From: Amphiduros pacificus
Taxonomy: Eukaryota > Annelida > Polychaeta > Phyllodocida > Hesionidae
DNA: 64,000 bases
Assembly: GCA_949316495.1 (NCBI GenBank)
Contig: OX439012.1
Coordinates: forward strand, 23,284,666-23,348,665
Direction: 5' to 3'
Shown here piece by piece: positions 61,211-64,000 of this stretch. The notes under the pieces were generated by a model. It was not told the origin of the DNA, searched no databases, and worked only from the letters and a program-made list of their open reading frames with translations. Position 1 is the stretch's first letter. Every line of letters starts with the position of its first letter. The position numbers and the translations under genes were made by a program.

Positions 61211-61232
61211 TCAAGGTCAAGGGTCAAGGTCA
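61211..61232 (+). promoter_or_regulatory. Cluster of nuclear-receptor half-sites
   Basis: TCAAGGTCA, the extended half-site bound by FTZ-F1/NR5A and ERR-type receptors, occurs at 61211-61219 and 61224-61232. Between them AGGTCA-A-GGGTCA (61214-61226) forms a DR1, the RXR/HNF4-type arrangement. The match to known binding consensus is exact for the two extended half-sites. Whether it acts as an enhancer is unknown, and no gene is recognised nearby. Confidence 0.45.
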
Positions 61233-63494
61233 AGTTGGTATCATGGTGAAACATTAACTGATGGAGGTGACAGATTCAGATCTTCTCATTATTATTATTA
61301 TTGTTATTGAATGCTTAAAAAGACAAGGATCGTGGTGCCGATGGAAAACACATCACACATAAATCAAAACAAGAGATAAACGCATTTCAAATAAATAGAA
61401 ATAACAAAAGGCATAGAAGTACCAGCCATATGGGTTCATTAACGTCTTTGACAAGTTTCCTTCATGTTTATTGTTATCAATGATAATTACTAAGCATCAT
61501 CTTACAAGAAAACCTTAAAGGTACCCAGCTGCACCCAAACCATGAGAGCACATGCTTCACCATAATGGACATTTTAACCTCTTCAGCAGATGCGTTATGT
61601 AAGGGTGTGCTGTAATGGTTTAATCCCATTCATATATTGCCTCATACGTTTATTCCAATTTATAACGGATATATCAATATTTTATGAGAGTGAGGTAATT
61701 GTCAATACAGTTTACATATATTGCCAGAAATATTAACACACAATGTATAATGTTAACGATAGTCTACGTTCATATGTAAACTACATGATCATCATGCACG
61801 GGGAATGGTGTTTGTGGCCTTGTGAATTGATGTCAATATTTGAGGGTCTAACCATCACTCAGTGCCGAATGAGGCACCAGTGTGGAAGAGATACTATACA
61901 CTTGACTAGAATGTACACATACATCAAATGAATGATCGCTACGTGCCCAAAATAGCTCAATATGTGTGCATATCCATTTTGTCTTGCAATACCGTGGACC
62001 AAGAGAACTATCTGATAAATATATCTAAAATTATGAGTAATTCATATTTCATGTTGTTTTGATAGTTCTCAATATTTGTACTTGTTATGTACTTTGTTTT
62101 ATCATGATTTGCTCTATTTTGGCAGTATTTGCTTTAAAATGTTTAGCAACGCGTAGAGATATATGAATTTAAGCTAGAACCTTGTTTTGAGACAAACCTA
62201 ACAGTGATTCGGTCGATTATGTGTAATTAAGGTGCAGAAACGTGGGTAAGAAAGGTAAATGTGGATATTGTTACCAAGATGTCTTATTAAACTTCAAACT
62301 TTAATCTGATGTGAAATTTGAGATACCTTGCTTTCAGATGGGTCAATCAATATTGTGGTTTGTGGTAAATGTATTTGCAGACGTTTCTAGGTCCGAGTTG
62401 CTCCAAATCCGCACAAACTACATTGTCATTTTCCTAATATGATAGTCTGGAAACCTCAGACCAAATCATTATTAATTTATAACCAGGGGTTTGTAACCCA
62501 AGGAGACAAAGGCGATGACTTGTATTATAAAAAATAATATTCTAAGAAATATGATATCGCATAATGTATCGGTATGCTGTGTAACAACAAAAATAATATA
62601 TTGTGTTATACCTTGATGCATTACCAGATATTTATCTGCACACTCAAATCTGAGTCGGATATTGTAATGGTATTTGTCAAACCTACTGTAACTCTCGAAG
62701 CACCAGTCTTCGGCGTATGGGCAAAGGTGCATAGGTTTGAATTCTGATATTCATTGTATTTGTCACAAATATAATTTGCTTGTCTTTGTTATATAAGACT
62801 TGATACCGTGACCTTGTCTGGCCCTCAAGTAAGCGGCCAAGTCCCTCGCTGCTCATCTTGCAGACATCTTATCAAGATATTTCTCACCATATGTTAATTC
62901 CCTTGCTTACATGTCTATACCATCAAATCAAAACTGTTATAGATTGTCTAGACTATCATTCTATTATAATCTTTCGGAAAGTTTTGAAATATTATACATA
63001 TCGTATTATTCTCTTCTTTCATTCGATAAAAAATAAATCCATCTTTCTCGTTCAGGACAGCAACACGTTTTTCTCTTAAGCTTGGAATCGTAGACAAGTT
63101 AACTTTAAGAGCTTTTTCAACTTGAGTTGCACCTGCTCTGTCTCTCACTCAATGTTTTTACCTTCAAAAACAATTGAGTCATGAGTATGAGTTATAATTG
63201 TTTTCCACCATCATTTACACAGTTGTAAGTGAAGGTTTCTGCAGAGTTTTAATACAGCATTATCAGCACATTTAAAGCATATCAAAATATTATTTCATAA
63301 CAATTCTATCATATATATGGTGTAAATATGTTATCAATATTCATTGTGGCATTTCTCATTGGAATAATAACACAGCAATCAGAGAGAAATGCCTAGCATG
63401 GCTGGGTATCTGGTGGTCAAATATCCTCTAAATATCTAATGACATTATGAACTGCATACTCTATTGTGCTATATATATTCTATATATTTATGAT

Positions 63495-64000
63495 ATGGTG
63501 CCTGGACAGATTATATAGGCAATGGTGCCTGGAGAGTTTATATAGACAATGGCGCCTGGACAGTTTATATAGACAATGGTGCCTGGACAGTTTATATAGG
63601 CAATGGCGCCTGGACAGTTTATATAGACAATGGCGCCTGGACAGTTTATATATACAATGGCGGCTGGACAGTTTATATAGACAATGGCGCCTGGGTAGTT
63701 TCTACATACAATGGTGCCTGTATAGTTTCTGTAGACAATGGTGGTTGGAAAGTTTCTATATAAAATATCGCCTGGATAGTTTCTATATATAATGGATTGT
63801 TACTTTTGTTGATGGTACCTTGATAGTTTCTGCAGACAATGGCGCTTGTATGGTTTCTTAAGACACTGGTGCCTGGGTATTTTTTATAGACGATTGTACC
63901 TGGATAATTTCTATATACAATGGTTTCTTAAGAGAATGATGCCTGGATATTTTTCTATAGACAATGGCGCCTGGATATCTTTTATAGACAATGATGCCTG
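63495..64000 (+). repeat. 27-base minisatellite, ~19 copies, runs off the window
   Basis: The unit contains ATGGCGCCTGGACAGTTTAT and ATAGACA. Units are regular to about 63690 and diverge to the right. Because 27 is a multiple of three, one frame stays open for 108 codons (cycles of RLDSLYRQW). It lacks any non-repeat flank, so I do not treat it as a gene. Confidence 0.93.

Larger units (their letters stand above)
59469..63494. other. Unique AT-rich sequence, no gene recognised
   Basis: No repeats other than short (TA)n runs (59490-59506) and the microsatellite at 60300. Short frames at 61743-61931, 62472-62732 and 62858-63148 lack recognisable domains. Confidence 0.45.

Noticed and set aside
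63466-63792. 108-codon frame with RLDSLYRQW repeats
   Set aside because: The 27-base unit keeps one frame open automatically. No signal peptide, domain or non-repeat flank supports a gene.

Overview
The window reads as animal nuclear DNA: AT-rich, gene-poor, and full of minisatellites, tRNA-derived SINEs with CAAACAAA-type tails, and LINEs of the Tx1/L1 and CR1/L2 groups. This mix fits a mollusc, most likely a marine gastropod, but that is an inference from repeat style because no host protein here can be named. No operons, rRNA genes, CRISPR arrays or bacterial genes are visible, and I saw no LTR or virus-like element.

Only one host gene fragment is well supported. A TATA box plus initiator near 33.17-33.21 kb is followed by an ATG-free leader of about 237 bases, a start codon at 33443/33446, a signal peptide, and a consensus splice donor at 33535/33536. 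It looks like the first coding exon of a secreted protein or peptide hormone precursor on the + strand. Its remaining exons were not found. The largest open frame (26420-30079, minus) belongs to a Tx1/L1-group LINE of 4.8 kb, flanked by a perfect 17-base target-site duplication and inserted into the 3' end of an older CR1/L2-type LINE.

Layout: 0-6 kb is unique sequence with one SINE. 6.2-11.2 kb holds five tandem arrays and a perfect 119-base inverted repeat. 15.6-20.8 kb has a hairpin, a 32-base satellite, a SINE whose box-B module has grown into a ten-unit array, another array and three more SINE copies. 22.5-26 kb has a 46-base array, a SINE fragment and a diverged inverted repeat pair. 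26-31.2 kb is the nested LINE pair. 31.2-32.3 kb is simple repeats and a 29-base array. 32.7-33.5 kb is the promoter-exon region. 34-38 kb holds arrays and a 997-base hAT-like non-autonomous DNA transposon carrying a 41-base satellite. 38-53 kb is mostly unique. 53-59 kb holds three large arrays, the last with higher-order structure. 59-63.5 kb is mostly unique and includes a nuclear-receptor-type site cluster. A final array runs off the right edge.

Roughly one sixth of the window is minisatellite. Several arrays are built from recognisable parts (a SINE module, a transposon subterminal motif, a splice-donor-like motif), which is the most unusual aspect of the region.
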